Positions 14,369 to 22,433 of a stretch of DNA of 23,467 nucleotides are shown piece by piece. Numbering within the stretch: position 1 is the stretch's first letter; each line of letters begins with the position of its first letter. The notes below the pieces were generated by a model. That model was not told the origin of the DNA, did not search any database, and saw nothing but the letters and a program-made list of their open reading frames with translations. The stretch is from IMG/VR virus record IMGVR_UViG_3300050821_000635, positions 1-23,467 of that record, one strand, 5' to 3'. The position numbers and the translations under genes were made by a program. The stretch comes from a virus.

Positions 14369-14779
14369 TTACGACGTGGCTTCGGTGATGAAGAAACTGA
14401 TGTCCAGCGCGGAACCCTTGGCGTAGGACGTTCCGCCGATTTCATACGGGAGGTCAAAGACGTTGTTCACGACCGCTGTCGAGACGATAGTCCCGTCAGG
14501 CAGGACGCCGCTGTAGTCCTGCAAGACCGCCTGCACGGCACGCTCGCCCTCGCGGGCGTCGAACTGGTCTTTCGACGAGATGTAGTTGATCTGTAGGCGA
14601 CGCTCTTGCAGCGGAGCCGTAGAGGTCAAATCCACGTCAAAGTTCGTGCTCAAGGTGTGGATGAGAATGCACGGGAAGGAAGCGCCCTTGGGGACGAGGG
14701 TGAAATGGACACCCGTGCCCACCAACCCCGACACGCCGGGGCTTGTGGTCAGCAACTCGTAGATGCCCTGCTCGAACAT
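14369..14779 (-). CDS. Tail completion/terminator protein (DUF3168-like)
   Basis: A 136-residue protein beginning MFEQGIYELLTTSPGVSGLV, placed at ATG 14779, which overlaps nothing essential and leaves a five-base gap to the upstream stop region; a start at 14818 would add 13 unlike residues and overlap the gp10-like gene. FTLVPKGASFPCILIHTLST, then RRLQINYISSKDQFDAREGE and an EIGGTSYAKGSALDISFFI end are typical of DUF3168 proteins. These sit between gp10-like and tube genes and cap the tail at the head-proximal end. Confidence 0.8.
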   Translation of the reverse strand: MFEQGIYELLTTSPGVSGLVGTGVHFTLVPKGASFPCILIHTLSTNFDVDLTSTAPLQERRLQINYISSKDQFDAREGERAVQAVLQDYSGVLPDGTIVSTAVVNNVFDLPYEIGGTSYAKGSALDISFFITEATS

Positions 14780-14783
14780 AAAA

Positions 14784-15173
14784 TCACAGCCCCAGTGCGG
14801 ACTTGAGTCCGCTGACAACCCTGTTCAGCCAAGCCTCGCCGCTCTGCTCGAATGTGCGCCTAATGAAGGGCTGCGGAGGCGTGTTGTGAACGCTGCCGAA
14901 CTCGTCGAACTGCGCGTAGTAGGCGTCGCGGCTCGGCCCGACGCTGACCGTTGCTTGGTCTTGCTTCGCGCTGATGCTCACCTTGGACACGATATTCGTG
15001 GCAAGAAACCCGGAGCGGCGCGGAGCCACGGCTGCGATCTGAGCCGCCATCCAAGCGCCTGCTTCCTTGAGCACGGTTCGCGTTGCCTTGCGTGCGTCCT
15101 TGGTCGCCATCGTGAGCAGCGCGTCGTCGATCTCTTTGAGACCTGAAATTTTTACGGTGACTGTCTTGCCCAT
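14784..15173 (-). CDS. HK97 gp10-like head-tail/tail completion protein
   Basis: A 129-residue protein. VKISGLKEIDDALLTM, GAWMAAQIAAVAPRRSGFLA, then VSVGPSRDAYYAQFDEFGSV and PQPFIRRTFEQ are the hallmarks of the HK97 gp10 family (a P-x-R-x-G-x-L core, then Y-x-x-x-x-E-F-G and P-x-x-F-x-R). It follows the head-tail joining gene directly. It should take part in joining the finished tail to the capsid connector. Confidence 0.9.
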   Translation of the reverse strand: MGKTVTVKISGLKEIDDALLTMATKDARKATRTVLKEAGAWMAAQIAAVAPRRSGFLATNIVSKVSISAKQDQATVSVGPSRDAYYAQFDEFGSVHNTPPQPFIRRTFEQSGEAWLNRVVSGLKSALGL

Positions 15174-15554
15174 TTAATTGTCCGGTGTCTGGTTGATCAA
15201 GCTGCAATACATTCTCTGTTCCACTTGGCGACCGTCAGGATCGACGAGGTACTCGATCAGATAGCTGTCCGCGCCGTTGTCTACCTTCACCATCATTGCC
15301 TGCTGTAGCCCGGCGATGTAGGGAACCGTGATGATAACCAGCACTTCCTGCGTGATCGTCCGCGACTGGTCGAGTTCGCGACCGGACAGCGACCGAAAGG
15401 CAGCCCAGCTTGTGGTGAAGAGAACGTCGGCCGGGTAAGTGCCGTTCGCGTTGCGTACACCTTTCTGATAAATCGACACACGATGGTTCATCGCGCCGGG
15501 CGTGGTGTACGCCCCGCTGTACGGAACCGTTCCTGACATGCGTCGTAGGCTCAT
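15174..15554 (-). CDS. Head-tail joining protein (H_T_join type)
   Basis: A 126-residue protein. The start is ATG 15554, which overlaps the upstream stop as ATGA and has GAGG eight bases before it; a longer frame to 15587 lacks these features. It contains AMNHRVSIYQKGVRNANG, SWAAFRSLSGRELDQSRTIT and DSYLIEYLVDPDGR, the usual pattern of the phage head-tail adaptor family (R-V-x-I-x-x, W-A-x-x-x-x-L-S-G-R-E). It lies between the gp6-like connector and the gp10-like protein. Confidence 0.85.
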   Translation of the reverse strand: MSLRRMSGTVPYSGAYTTPGAMNHRVSIYQKGVRNANGTYPADVLFTTSWAAFRSLSGRELDQSRTITQEVLVIITVPYIAGLQQAMMVKVDNGADSYLIEYLVDPDGRQVEQRMYCSLINQTPDN

Positions 15555-15721
15555 TGCATCAACCTCTGTAAGTGCGCCTTCCACCATGCGGCGCGAACCT
15601 CGTCCTGATACCCGACGTTGATCTCCTGCTTCACCTTCTCAAGTTCGGCAGTGTCCAAGCCCGCGTCGCGGGCGAGCTTGATCGCCTCGTCAGCCGCTTG
15701 TAGCTCCTCGAAGAGGCCCAT
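15551..15721 (-). CDS. 56-aa helical protein between connector and head-tail joining genes
   Basis: The protein starts MGLFEELQAADEAIKLARDA and ends KAHLQRLMQ. Its ATG overlaps the connector stop (TGATG at 15719-15723) and its TGA overlaps the next start (ATGA at 15551-15554). Tight coupling on both sides argues for a real gene, and the sequence is strongly helical and charged. I do not recognise the family; small helical proteins at this site in other phages are uncharacterised. Confidence 0.75.
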   Translation of the reverse strand: MGLFEELQAADEAIKLARDAGLDTAELEKVKQEINVGYQDEVRAAWWKAHLQRLMQ

Positions 15722-16503
15722 CAGATTTTTCCGAGCAGGTCGAAATCGTGGACGCGGTTTAGCTCTATCAGCGCCTCGACCGAATGAGGGACGTTGACTG
15801 CCGCGCCGCCCGTCACAGGCTCGCGGTTGAAATACCAATGGCTGACGAGCAGCAGAATGCAAGTCCACGCCCACTGCGGGATGCTCGTGACGAAAGTCGT
15901 GGATACAATTTCCTCGGGCGGATTGTTCGCCGACTCCGTCACGGTCGAAACCGCGTCCTCGGCGGGCGGCGTGGGGGGTGCGTTGTACCCGGCAGTGAAA
16001 TTGACTTGAACTGCGTTGACCGTGGGCGCTGTCTGGGGCCACGTTCCATTGGGCAGCAGACCGAGCCGCTGGTTCACGAAGTCCACTGAGAAGTCGGTGC
16101 CGGGGTTCAGCGTCTTCACCGTGCCGTCCATGGCGACGTAGGTGATGTTGCTGATCGCCGTCACGGGCGATGCCATCATCTTGATGTACGCCGGAGGCAT
16201 CGGGTTCGAGTTCGAGTACGTCCAGTTGGGGTACGTCGAGATCAAGCTGTAGCCGAACGGATACGTGATCGGCGAAAACGGGTTGGACAGGAACGGAAAC
16301 ATCGGGAACGAGTCGCGATACTGGGCGAAGTTGCGCGACGCGAGGTACAGCCCCGTCGCGCCCTCAAGGTACTGACGCGACGCCGCGATCAAGCCCATGA
16401 TGAGCGCGTTGTCCTGAGTAGTGTTGATCTTCAGGAAGTTAACCGCGTCGGACAGGGACACAGGCTCCTGCGAGACGACGCTCGTTTCTACAAGTCCAGC
16501 CAT
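15721..16503 (-). CDS. Head-tail connector (HK97 gp6-like)
   Basis: A 260-residue protein with GAGGTG five bases before ATG 16503. SQEPVSLSDAVNFLKINTTQ followed by DNALIMGLIAASRQYLEGAT is the classic N-terminal helical part of gp6-like connectors, and IPQWAWTCILLLVSHWYFNR is the conserved final helix. Between these, residues about 55-180 form a long beta-rich insert with many Pro, Tyr and Asn, making the protein longer than the roughly 100 residues of HK97 gp6. It should form the ring under the portal. Confidence 0.85.
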   Translation of the reverse strand: MAGLVETSVVSQEPVSLSDAVNFLKINTTQDNALIMGLIAASRQYLEGATGLYLASRNFAQYRDSFPMFPFLSNPFSPITYPFGYSLISTYPNWTYSNSNPMPPAYIKMMASPVTAISNITYVAMDGTVKTLNPGTDFSVDFVNQRLGLLPNGTWPQTAPTVNAVQVNFTAGYNAPPTPPAEDAVSTVTESANNPPEEIVSTTFVTSIPQWAWTCILLLVSHWYFNREPVTGGAAVNVPHSVEALIELNRVHDFDLLGKI

Positions 16504-16568
16504 CAGCGCACCTCGCGGCGTTCAATCTTGCGGTTCGTGGCTCTTTCGATCTTCTTGGGCGGTTTCAT
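16503..16568 (-). CDS. Possible 21-residue basic leader peptide
   Basis: ATG 16568 opens a frame of 21 codons (MKPPKKIERATNRKIERREV...) whose TGA overlaps the connector start as TGATG. The peptide is strongly basic, with 10 Lys/Arg. It lies between the capsid terminator and the connector gene and would be translationally coupled to the latter. No clear Shine-Dalgarno precedes it. It may be a real coupled mini-gene or chance. Confidence 0.35.
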   Translation of the reverse strand: MKPPKKIERATNRKIERREVR

Positions 16569-16599
16569 TGGGTTCTCACTAGAAGGGTTGCGTAGACAC

Positions 16600-16629
16600 A
16601 AAAAGAGGCAGGCGGTAAGCCTGCCTCTT
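16600..16629 (-). terminator. Intrinsic terminator after the major capsid gene
   Basis: On the minus strand AAGAGGCAGGC (16629-16619) pairs perfectly with GCCTGCCTCTT (16613-16603) around a five-base loop and is followed by a run of Ts (CTTTTTG). It is an 11-pair GC-rich helix with a U-tract, 22 bases after the capsid stop codon. It would stop most transcripts after the capsid gene, so downstream connector and tail genes must rely on read-through, antitermination or another promoter. Confidence 0.85.
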
Positions 16630-16651
16630 CAAGATTTTGACCAACTCAGGA

Positions 16652-17905
16652 TTAGCTGAGCGGGTGCTGTAGGACCGTGAACGCTGCGTTCTGAAGGATT
16701 TGACCGTCAGTGCGGGCGTAGGCTTGGAAGCCGATCTGGTGGTTCGGCATGTACAACTCGTTGTAACGGATCATCGTCACGCCGAGCACGTCGCGGATCA
16801 CGTACTTGCTGAAATCGCCAAAGCAGACAGACAGCGCGGAAGCCGCGATAGCTGCCATGTTCTGGTTCCAGTCGAACCTGTATCCGAAAATCATGTCCGG
16901 CTCGCCTGCCGTGAGAGATGCTTCCCACAGAGGGCGACCGAGGGTGTCCTTCAGTTTGCGGACGGTGTCCCAAGTGGACTGATTCGCCATGAACTTCGCG
17001 TTGACACGGTATGCCGGGTCAAGGTTGGAAATCAGGTTGGCAAGGTCGTTCGTGCCGACGCTGTTGATCTCCGTGTTTCCCGTGCCACCGTCGCCGCGTG
17101 CGGTGACGATGTTGGTGATGTTGTTCACCAAGCCGTTCGGCTGACCGGAGCCGTTGCCAGTCGTGTATGCGAGGTTCGTTGCACGACCGATGCGGATTGC
17201 GAGTGCGTCCGTGAGGAAAGCCTCAAGGTCGAATGCCGAGTCCTGCAAAAGCTGGACGGGCGCGAGAATCTGACCAGACGAGACGAGGTTGGACGTGAAC
17301 TGAACCTGCCCGAAACTCGGGTTCGGCCCCTGAGTCACGGCGGAGTTCACCGAGAGCCACGTGCCGACGTTCGTCGTGTCGTCCACGGTCGGCCAATCCA
17401 ACGTGTTGCCGGCCGAAGTGGTGATGATCTGCGCGTTGCGGCGCATGCCGCCGAATGCCTTGAGTTTGGTTTCGAGATTCTTCTGGAAGCCTACCGGAAT
17501 CAAGTATTCGCCGTTCGCTCCGGTGACGTTGTCAAGCGGAGAGTACGTGCGGACTTCGTTGAGAATGCGGCCGCGCTCGCCGTTGACCAAGAAGTTGCGG
17601 AACTCCGACTTGTACTCGTCGGAAGCGCGGACTTCCTGCCAGTTTTCGCGGGTCGTGCGGGTCTCGGTGCCGGAGTTCGGCTGAGACTGAGACGGCTTGG
17701 TGAAGGAGTTCATCTCCTCCGCCAGCTTCTCGGACTTCTCTACTGCTTCGATCTGGACACGGAGTGACTCCTGATCCTTCTCGATGCGTTCCCACTTCTC
17801 ACGCTGCTCGGCGGTGAAAGCCCCGGTTGCAGCGGTCGTGATTTCGTTCATCTGAGCCACGAGCGCAGCACGCTGTTGGCGCAGTTCTTTTGCTTTGGAT
17901 GACAT
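16652..17905 (-). CDS. Major capsid protein (HK97 fold)
   Basis: A 417-residue protein starting at ATG 17905 (MSSKAKELRQQRAALVAQMN), with AAAGG about nine bases upstream. The frame stays open 102 bases further upstream, but that part reads as basic, low-quality sequence. Residues 1-70 are a coiled-coil delta (scaffold) domain of the kind removed by the prohead protease. The core follows: GEYLIPVGFQKNLETKLKAF, SAGNTLDWPTVDD, the SLT-like AYTTGNGSGQPNGLVNN and LWEASLTAGEPDMIFGYR. The C-terminus IGFQAYARTDGQILQNAAF is typical of HK97-family capsids. Confidence 0.93.
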   Translation of the reverse strand: MSSKAKELRQQRAALVAQMNEITTAATGAFTAEQREKWERIEKDQESLRVQIEAVEKSEKLAEEMNSFTKPSQSQPNSGTETRTTRENWQEVRASDEYKSEFRNFLVNGERGRILNEVRTYSPLDNVTGANGEYLIPVGFQKNLETKLKAFGGMRRNAQIITTSAGNTLDWPTVDDTTNVGTWLSVNSAVTQGPNPSFGQVQFTSNLVSSGQILAPVQLLQDSAFDLEAFLTDALAIRIGRATNLAYTTGNGSGQPNGLVNNITNIVTARGDGGTGNTEINSVGTNDLANLISNLDPAYRVNAKFMANQSTWDTVRKLKDTLGRPLWEASLTAGEPDMIFGYRFDWNQNMAAIAASALSVCFGDFSKYVIRDVLGVTMIRYNELYMPNHQIGFQAYARTDGQILQNAAFTVLQHPLS

Positions 17906-18072
17906 TGCGGTAAACCTTTGTTTTGAGTTTGGCGATCTCCGCCATGTCCTCGCGACAAAGGCGAACCGCTTTCGGCGGTCGGTCTCGCGCTCCGGGCGCA
18001 GCCCCATCGGGCGACCAAACGTCGAACTCTGTTAAGAGGGTTCGTAGTTGTGAAATTTTCGGGGGTTAGCGA
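17906..18072 (-). other. Spacer between fibre-like and capsid genes
   Basis: A 167-base gap. On the minus strand ACCGC-CGAAA-GCGGT (near 17970) can fold, and a GC-rich stretch surrounds it. I see no convincing promoter hexamers and no terminator U-run, though a capsid promoter here would make sense given the terminator after the capsid gene. Confidence 0.3.
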
Positions 18073-19848
18073 TTACGGCGTGAGGACGATGTAGTCGAAC
18101 AGCACAACGAGAGTGCCGTCTCCGCCCGACACGTCGCAGTTCATCTGGTAGTTCAGGAAGTTGAGACCGACCCCTATGCCCGTGCTGGTGGTGGTGTTGA
18201 GCACGCCGCGACTCAGGTTGGTCGGGCTGGTCGTGAGGCTCAGGCCCGTGACGTTGCCGCTCGCGTCCACCGAAGTAACCTGATACGCGCCGTTGCCCAC
18301 AGTGCCCGTGTCGTTGACCGCGTAGCCGCCGCCGACGCTGGTGACGTTGAGCACCATGCCGCTGCCCGACCCCGTGGTCTTGGACGTGGCGGCGGTGCTC
18401 CCCGTGTAGAAGCCCGAGCCTACGCTCGTGATCGTGATTCCCGTCACGACGCCGCCCGAAACCGAAGACACGGTGTACTTGCCCGTCGTGCCGCCGCCTC
18501 CCGGCTGGTTGGCAGTGATAGTCCCCGTGTCGTTGACCGCGTACCCCGTGCCGCCGCTGCTGATCGTGTAGCCCGTGATGCCGGACCCTCCGCTGCCGCC
18601 GATTGCGGCGCAGTTGATGTAAAGACCTATCCCGACCGAGGGGTTGAGCGCAGTCGCCTTGATGTAGTTGCGGAGATACCACTGACCTTGTGAAATGTAG
18701 TTAACCGGGGTGAAGCCCGTGACGCCGCCGGAGGCGTTGACGGATGTCACTTGGAAGCGGGGGGTTACTGCGGTGCTGCCTAGCGACGTGATGCCGAACT
18801 CGTCGTTCACGGCATAGCCGTAGCCAGGCACGGCGACGGTAAACGTGGCGGTGGAGCCGTTGCCCAGCAGGGAGAAGCCTTGGATAGTGCCGCCGTTTCC
18901 CGAAGCGATGTTGGTCAGCACCACCGCCGTATTTTCCACAAAGTTCGAAAGTATGTCAGTGCCGTTGGTGGTTATCGCTGCCTCCGAGTACATCTTGTTT
19001 ATGCCGCTGAGGCCGAGGTTAGAAGCGGAGATTCCGGTGTGAAGTAGCAATTCGCCCGTGAGTCCCTGCGTGGGCAGGAAGCCGCGCCAGTCGTACATAA
19101 TCTGGTAGGTCGGCGAATTGTTGCTCGTGTAGGGAGTCGTGTTCGGCTTGTAGACGAAGACGAAGTTGGAGACGGGGATGATGAAGGTGCCAGCGCCCTG
19201 CGCCGGGACGATAGTGATTGGAGTAGTCTCCAAGTTCTCCAACTGCGAGCTTGTGACCGTGACCTGCGCCTTCTGCTCAATGGGGCTGAGGCTCACGTCG
19301 CCCGAAGAGTCGGCGGTCAGCGTGATGCCTGTATTCCCAGCGGTAAAATTCAGTTTGGACTGGACGGCATTCGATGTTCCGTTGGTTTGAAGCGTAGCGC
19401 CCGCAATCGTCACGTCGCCATCGGTGTCCGAAGTAATCGTGATGCCGTTGCCGCCTTGAAGATTGAGAAGCGACTGTACGGTGTTCGCGGTTCCATTGGT
19501 TTGGAGCGTGGGAACCTGAACGCTTGATACGCCGCTTTGCGAGCCGGGGACGAAGCTCGCCAGATTGTAGCTCGCGCCCGTGATAGGAACATTCTGATCC
19601 CACACGACGCCGTAGTTCGGAGTCACGATCTGAACGCGGTAGAAAGTGTTCGCCGGAAGCTGTTCGTCGTTGAACCAGATGGACTGAGAGCACGACCCCG
19701 TGTTGTCCAGCGCGATGACGATAGGCTCTTGCGCGATAGGATACGACCCGGTGGTCGTGTTCTGCGACAGGGTCAGTTGAACATAGCTGCCCGTCGTGAC
19801 GGCGACACCTAGCGAGCTTTGAGCATCTGTGACTGAAAATGTTTTCAT
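18073..19848 (-). CDS. Beta-rich fibre/decoration-like protein encoded inside the head cluster
   Basis: A 591-residue, Gly/Ser/Thr/Asn-rich protein between the prohead protease and capsid genes. The N-terminal domain (about 1-105) includes GSYVQLTLSQNTTTGSYPIA, NTFYRVQIVTPNYGVVWDQN and VPITGASYNL, as in phage fibre/baseplate attachment domains. Two tandem 38-residue repeats follow (114-151 and 152-189, each beginning TLQTNGT and containing GITLT or GITIT). The C-terminal half has three GYAVND copies (about 344, 435 and 509) set in glycine-rich strands, e.g. GTGYAVNDTGTI and TSVGGGYAVNDTGTV. Its position suggests a capsid head fibre or decoration protein rather than a tail fibre, possibly binding host glycans. 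A decayed copy of its N-terminal domain lies at 1636-1750. Confidence 0.65.
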   Translation of the reverse strand: MKTFSVTDAQSSLGVAVTTGSYVQLTLSQNTTTGSYPIAQEPIVIALDNTGSCSQSIWFNDEQLPANTFYRVQIVTPNYGVVWDQNVPITGASYNLASFVPGSQSGVSSVQVPTLQTNGTANTVQSLLNLQGGNGITITSDTDGDVTIAGATLQTNGTSNAVQSKLNFTAGNTGITLTADSSGDVSLSPIEQKAQVTVTSSQLENLETTPITIVPAQGAGTFIIPVSNFVFVYKPNTTPYTSNNSPTYQIMYDWRGFLPTQGLTGELLLHTGISASNLGLSGINKMYSEAAITTNGTDILSNFVENTAVVLTNIASGNGGTIQGFSLLGNGSTATFTVAVPGYGYAVNDEFGITSLGSTAVTPRFQVTSVNASGGVTGFTPVNYISQGQWYLRNYIKATALNPSVGIGLYINCAAIGGSGGSGITGYTISSGGTGYAVNDTGTITANQPGGGGTTGKYTVSSVSGGVVTGITITSVGSGFYTGSTAATSKTTGSGSGMVLNVTSVGGGYAVNDTGTVGNGAYQVTSVDASGNVTGLSLTTSPTNLSRGVLNTTTSTGIGVGLNFLNYQMNCDVSGGDGTLVVLFDYIVLTP

Positions 19849-19858
19849 TGAGTCCCTG

Positions 19859-20779
19859 TTAGAAAGTCAGGCCGATCTCGGCGAGCCGAGTACGGAGCTT
19901 CGCGGTCTCGATGTCCAGCGCGGCGGACTTTTTCTCGTCGCTGCCCGTGCTGATGCCAGCCTTGTTTTTCTCTTCGTCTGAAACGTCGATGCCGTGCGCG
20001 AGGCAGAGATGCACCAGCTTCTTGAATGCTGCCGCCTTCTCCTCGGCGCTGAAGCCTTCAACCTGACCGAAGCGGGCCAAGGCGTCGCGCAAGTGAGAAA
20101 CGGTCTTAGCTTCGCTGTCAAACTTCCAAGGCAGTGCCCATGTGCTGATGTCGCTCGGATCACCGACGAGCAGGAAATCCCCGCTGGTCAGCTTCTCCCC
20201 CGCGACTGTCTTCTGCTTGCCGCGATGCTCTTCGATGTCGGCGGGAACGCCGTCAGGGAACGAACGCATCTCAAGCGAGCGCGAATAGACTTCGGTGTCA
20301 GGGTACGCCGGGTACGTCACGGCGGACGTGTCGAACAGGTCTACGTCGTGTAGCTCGCGGACGGACTCCTGCTCGCCGTCATCGTTCGTGCCCTCCGTCC
20401 ATGCTTGACGCTTCGTCATAAAGCCGAACGAGCATTGTGAAATGTCGCCACGGTCAACGGACTCCATCAGGTCGCGGGCGTAGCTTGTGTCCGGCATGTC
20501 GCACCGGAAACGCAGACCCGTCGAGTCTTCGCTCAGCTTGAGCGTGCCCGATGCCGTGCGACCGAGAACCATGTTCGGGTCGTGGTTGATGAGCATGCGC
20601 ACGTCCTGCTTTTCCTTGATCGCCCGCGTAAAGGCTCCGGGCTTGATGGTTTCGCGGAAGCCGCCCAAGTCGTCGGACTTGGTGTTGTACTTCGCGGCGT
20701 AGCCGCTGATTGTGTTCTTGCCCTCGCTGCGCTCCGTGCGAAGCTCCGCGTTGGTGACTCGATATTCGCGCTTACTCAT
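19859..20779 (-). CDS. Prohead protease (S78 family) with C-terminal extension
   Basis: A 306-residue protein. His66 in LINHDPNMVLGRT and Ser117 in ISQCSFGF are the expected catalytic His and Ser. An acidic residue in VRELHDVDLFDTSAVTYPAY (about 140-159) would complete the site. The protease domain ends near 170. About 135 further residues include GDFLLVGDPSDISTWALPWK and a helical AARF-like unit (HLRDALARFGQVEGFSAEEK), resembling the small 'YPidtpeh...A..rf' domain found on some phage and mobile-element proteins (DUF6582-like). The rest is a charged helical tail. The gene overlaps the portal stop by eight bases. It should cleave the capsid delta domain and itself during maturation. Confidence 0.88.
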   Translation of the reverse strand: MSKREYRVTNAELRTERSEGKNTISGYAAKYNTKSDDLGGFRETIKPGAFTRAIKEKQDVRMLINHDPNMVLGRTASGTLKLSEDSTGLRFRCDMPDTSYARDLMESVDRGDISQCSFGFMTKRQAWTEGTNDDGEQESVRELHDVDLFDTSAVTYPAYPDTEVYSRSLEMRSFPDGVPADIEEHRGKQKTVAGEKLTSGDFLLVGDPSDISTWALPWKFDSEAKTVSHLRDALARFGQVEGFSAEEKAAAFKKLVHLCLAHGIDVSDEEKNKAGISTGSDEKKSAALDIETAKLRTRLAEIGLTF

Positions 20780-22430
20780 TGGTTTCTTCCTCTTCCTTTT
20801 CCTCGGCGTCCCCGTCCTCGGGGTCGATCTCGGGGGACTTGCCGTTGATCTCTCTCACCGCCCGGTCTAGCTCGTCGCCGACTGGCGCGAAGGTTCCCGT
20901 CGCGAAGCGGTGGGCGATGCCCTTGACGTAGCCGTGCAGGAACTCTACAAATGCACCCGGTATTACGTCTTCGCTCCGCGTGCTCATCGCAATCGCTGCG
21001 AGCACAGGCATGAAACACCTGTCAAAGTCCCTCTCGGTCGGCTTGCCGCGTGCCGTGATCCGGTTGACCGCGTCCGCGAACGTGGAGGCGAAAACCTTGG
21101 AGTTCGCCTTCATCACGCCCGGCTGCTGGTCTGCTCCGCCGACTCCGCCCTGCGACTCTGGCGCTGCGGGTGTCGGCTCCGGCTCGGGTTCCTCTGCCTT
21201 GACGGGAACCATGTTGACCGGAATCCACAGAGCATCGGCGGGATTCTCGGATTCGTAATCTGACTTGATGCGGGGGTTCAGCTTGAGGAGCTTGCGGCCC
21301 TCATTGGCGGACATGAGACCCGCGTAGCGAGCCATCTGGATGCCCTTGAGCAGCACGTCGTATGTCGGACGCTCTAGCTCCGTGGTGTCGAACTTGACGA
21401 AATACTTGCCAGTCGGAAACACCTTCGCGTTGATAGCCTGCTCCCAACGCTTCGCCCACGGCTTGATGGTATAGCTCAGGAACTCGACGCCCTTCTGCTC
21501 AAGCACGGCGCGGGGCGCGTCGGCATCGTCGCCGACCATGTGGCCCGGCACGCCGAAGATCGCGGCGATCTGGGAACGATTAAAGCTGCGGGTCTGGATG
21601 AACTGTGCTTCCTCGGGCGCGACGCCGACGCCTTCCCATGTGAGTCCGCCGTCGAGGATCGCCATGCGGTGCGCGTTGCCCTGCGAGTGCGCGAGGTTCC
21701 ACGTCGTCGCGGCGTTCAGCTTTTCTGCGTCCTTCATGCGGGCGGTGTTCTTCAGGTAGCCGCCCGGTCGCGAGTCATTGGCGAAAAACTTCGCGCCGTA
21801 GTTCTGCGCCGCAAGGTCGCAACCCAAAACTTCTCTCGCATAGACTTTCACGGGCGACAACCCCACGAGACCGTCGAACGAGAATCCTTTGACGTGGATC
21901 ACGTCCTCGCTGTCGAGCTTCGTCTCCTGCCCGTCGATGTTGTCCGTGGTCTTGTAGATCAGGTCGCCAGTCTTGCGGTCGCGGAACGGGAACGTGCGAA
22001 AGGGCGAGCGAAGGTAGAGAGCGCCGGGCATCCCGGCTCCGTTCCACGCGATCTGGATGTAGCAGTTGCCGTTGAGGAGCAGGTGCCCCTGCCCGGCTTG
22101 GCGGAAATCGGACGACGTGCTCTCGCTGTTAGGAGTCGTGTGAAACAATTTCATCAGCGGGTGGTTCCAAGCGGGAATTTCCGAGCCGTCCGCTTGGCGC
22201 TCCATGACGAGAAGCGGGAGCGAGGCGATCTGGTCAGAGATGATGCGGACGCAGGCGTAGTAAGCGCCGACTTGCAGAGCGGTGTACTCAGTTACGACCG
22301 CGCCGGAAGTCGCCGGGGCGATGCCGCCCCACAAGCCGCCGCCGATCAAGTCCATCGGCCAACTGATGGTGCCTCCGAAGAAGTCGCGAAGCTCTGTTCC
22401 GAAGGACTTGAGGTTGTCGAGGAAACTCAT
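20772..22430 (-). CDS. Portal protein (HK97 type)
   Basis: A 552-residue protein. VGAYYACVRIISDQIASLPL, HPLMKLFHTTPNSESTSSDF, then LLNGNCYIQIAW, VIHVKGFSFDGLVGLSPVKV and NRSQIAAIFGVPGHMVGD are the standard signatures of the HK97 portal family in the usual order. Beyond about residue 410 lies a Pro/Glu linker (KAEEPEPEPTPAAPE), then an extra helical C-terminal domain, ending in a very acidic tail (DPEDGDAEEKEEEETNE). The total is longer than the 424 residues of HK97 portal. The dodecamer ring serves DNA entry and exit. Confidence 0.95.
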   Translation of the reverse strand: MSFLDNLKSFGTELRDFFGGTISWPMDLIGGGLWGGIAPATSGAVVTEYTALQVGAYYACVRIISDQIASLPLLVMERQADGSEIPAWNHPLMKLFHTTPNSESTSSDFRQAGQGHLLLNGNCYIQIAWNGAGMPGALYLRSPFRTFPFRDRKTGDLIYKTTDNIDGQETKLDSEDVIHVKGFSFDGLVGLSPVKVYAREVLGCDLAAQNYGAKFFANDSRPGGYLKNTARMKDAEKLNAATTWNLAHSQGNAHRMAILDGGLTWEGVGVAPEEAQFIQTRSFNRSQIAAIFGVPGHMVGDDADAPRAVLEQKGVEFLSYTIKPWAKRWEQAINAKVFPTGKYFVKFDTTELERPTYDVLLKGIQMARYAGLMSANEGRKLLKLNPRIKSDYESENPADALWIPVNMVPVKAEEPEPEPTPAAPESQGGVGGADQQPGVMKANSKVFASTFADAVNRITARGKPTERDFDRCFMPVLAAIAMSTRSEDVIPGAFVEFLHGYVKGIAHRFATGTFAPVGDELDRAVREINGKSPEIDPEDGDAEEKEEEETNE

Positions 22431-22433
22431 CTG

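Noticed and set aside
16700-17767. A 355-codon plus-strand frame across the capsid gene
   Set aside because: A shadow of the capsid gene caused by high GC at third positions.
17906-18007. A 34-codon N-terminal extension of the capsid protein
   Set aside because: Basic, non-capsid-like sequence; ATG 17905 has a better ribosome site and starts the coiled coil.
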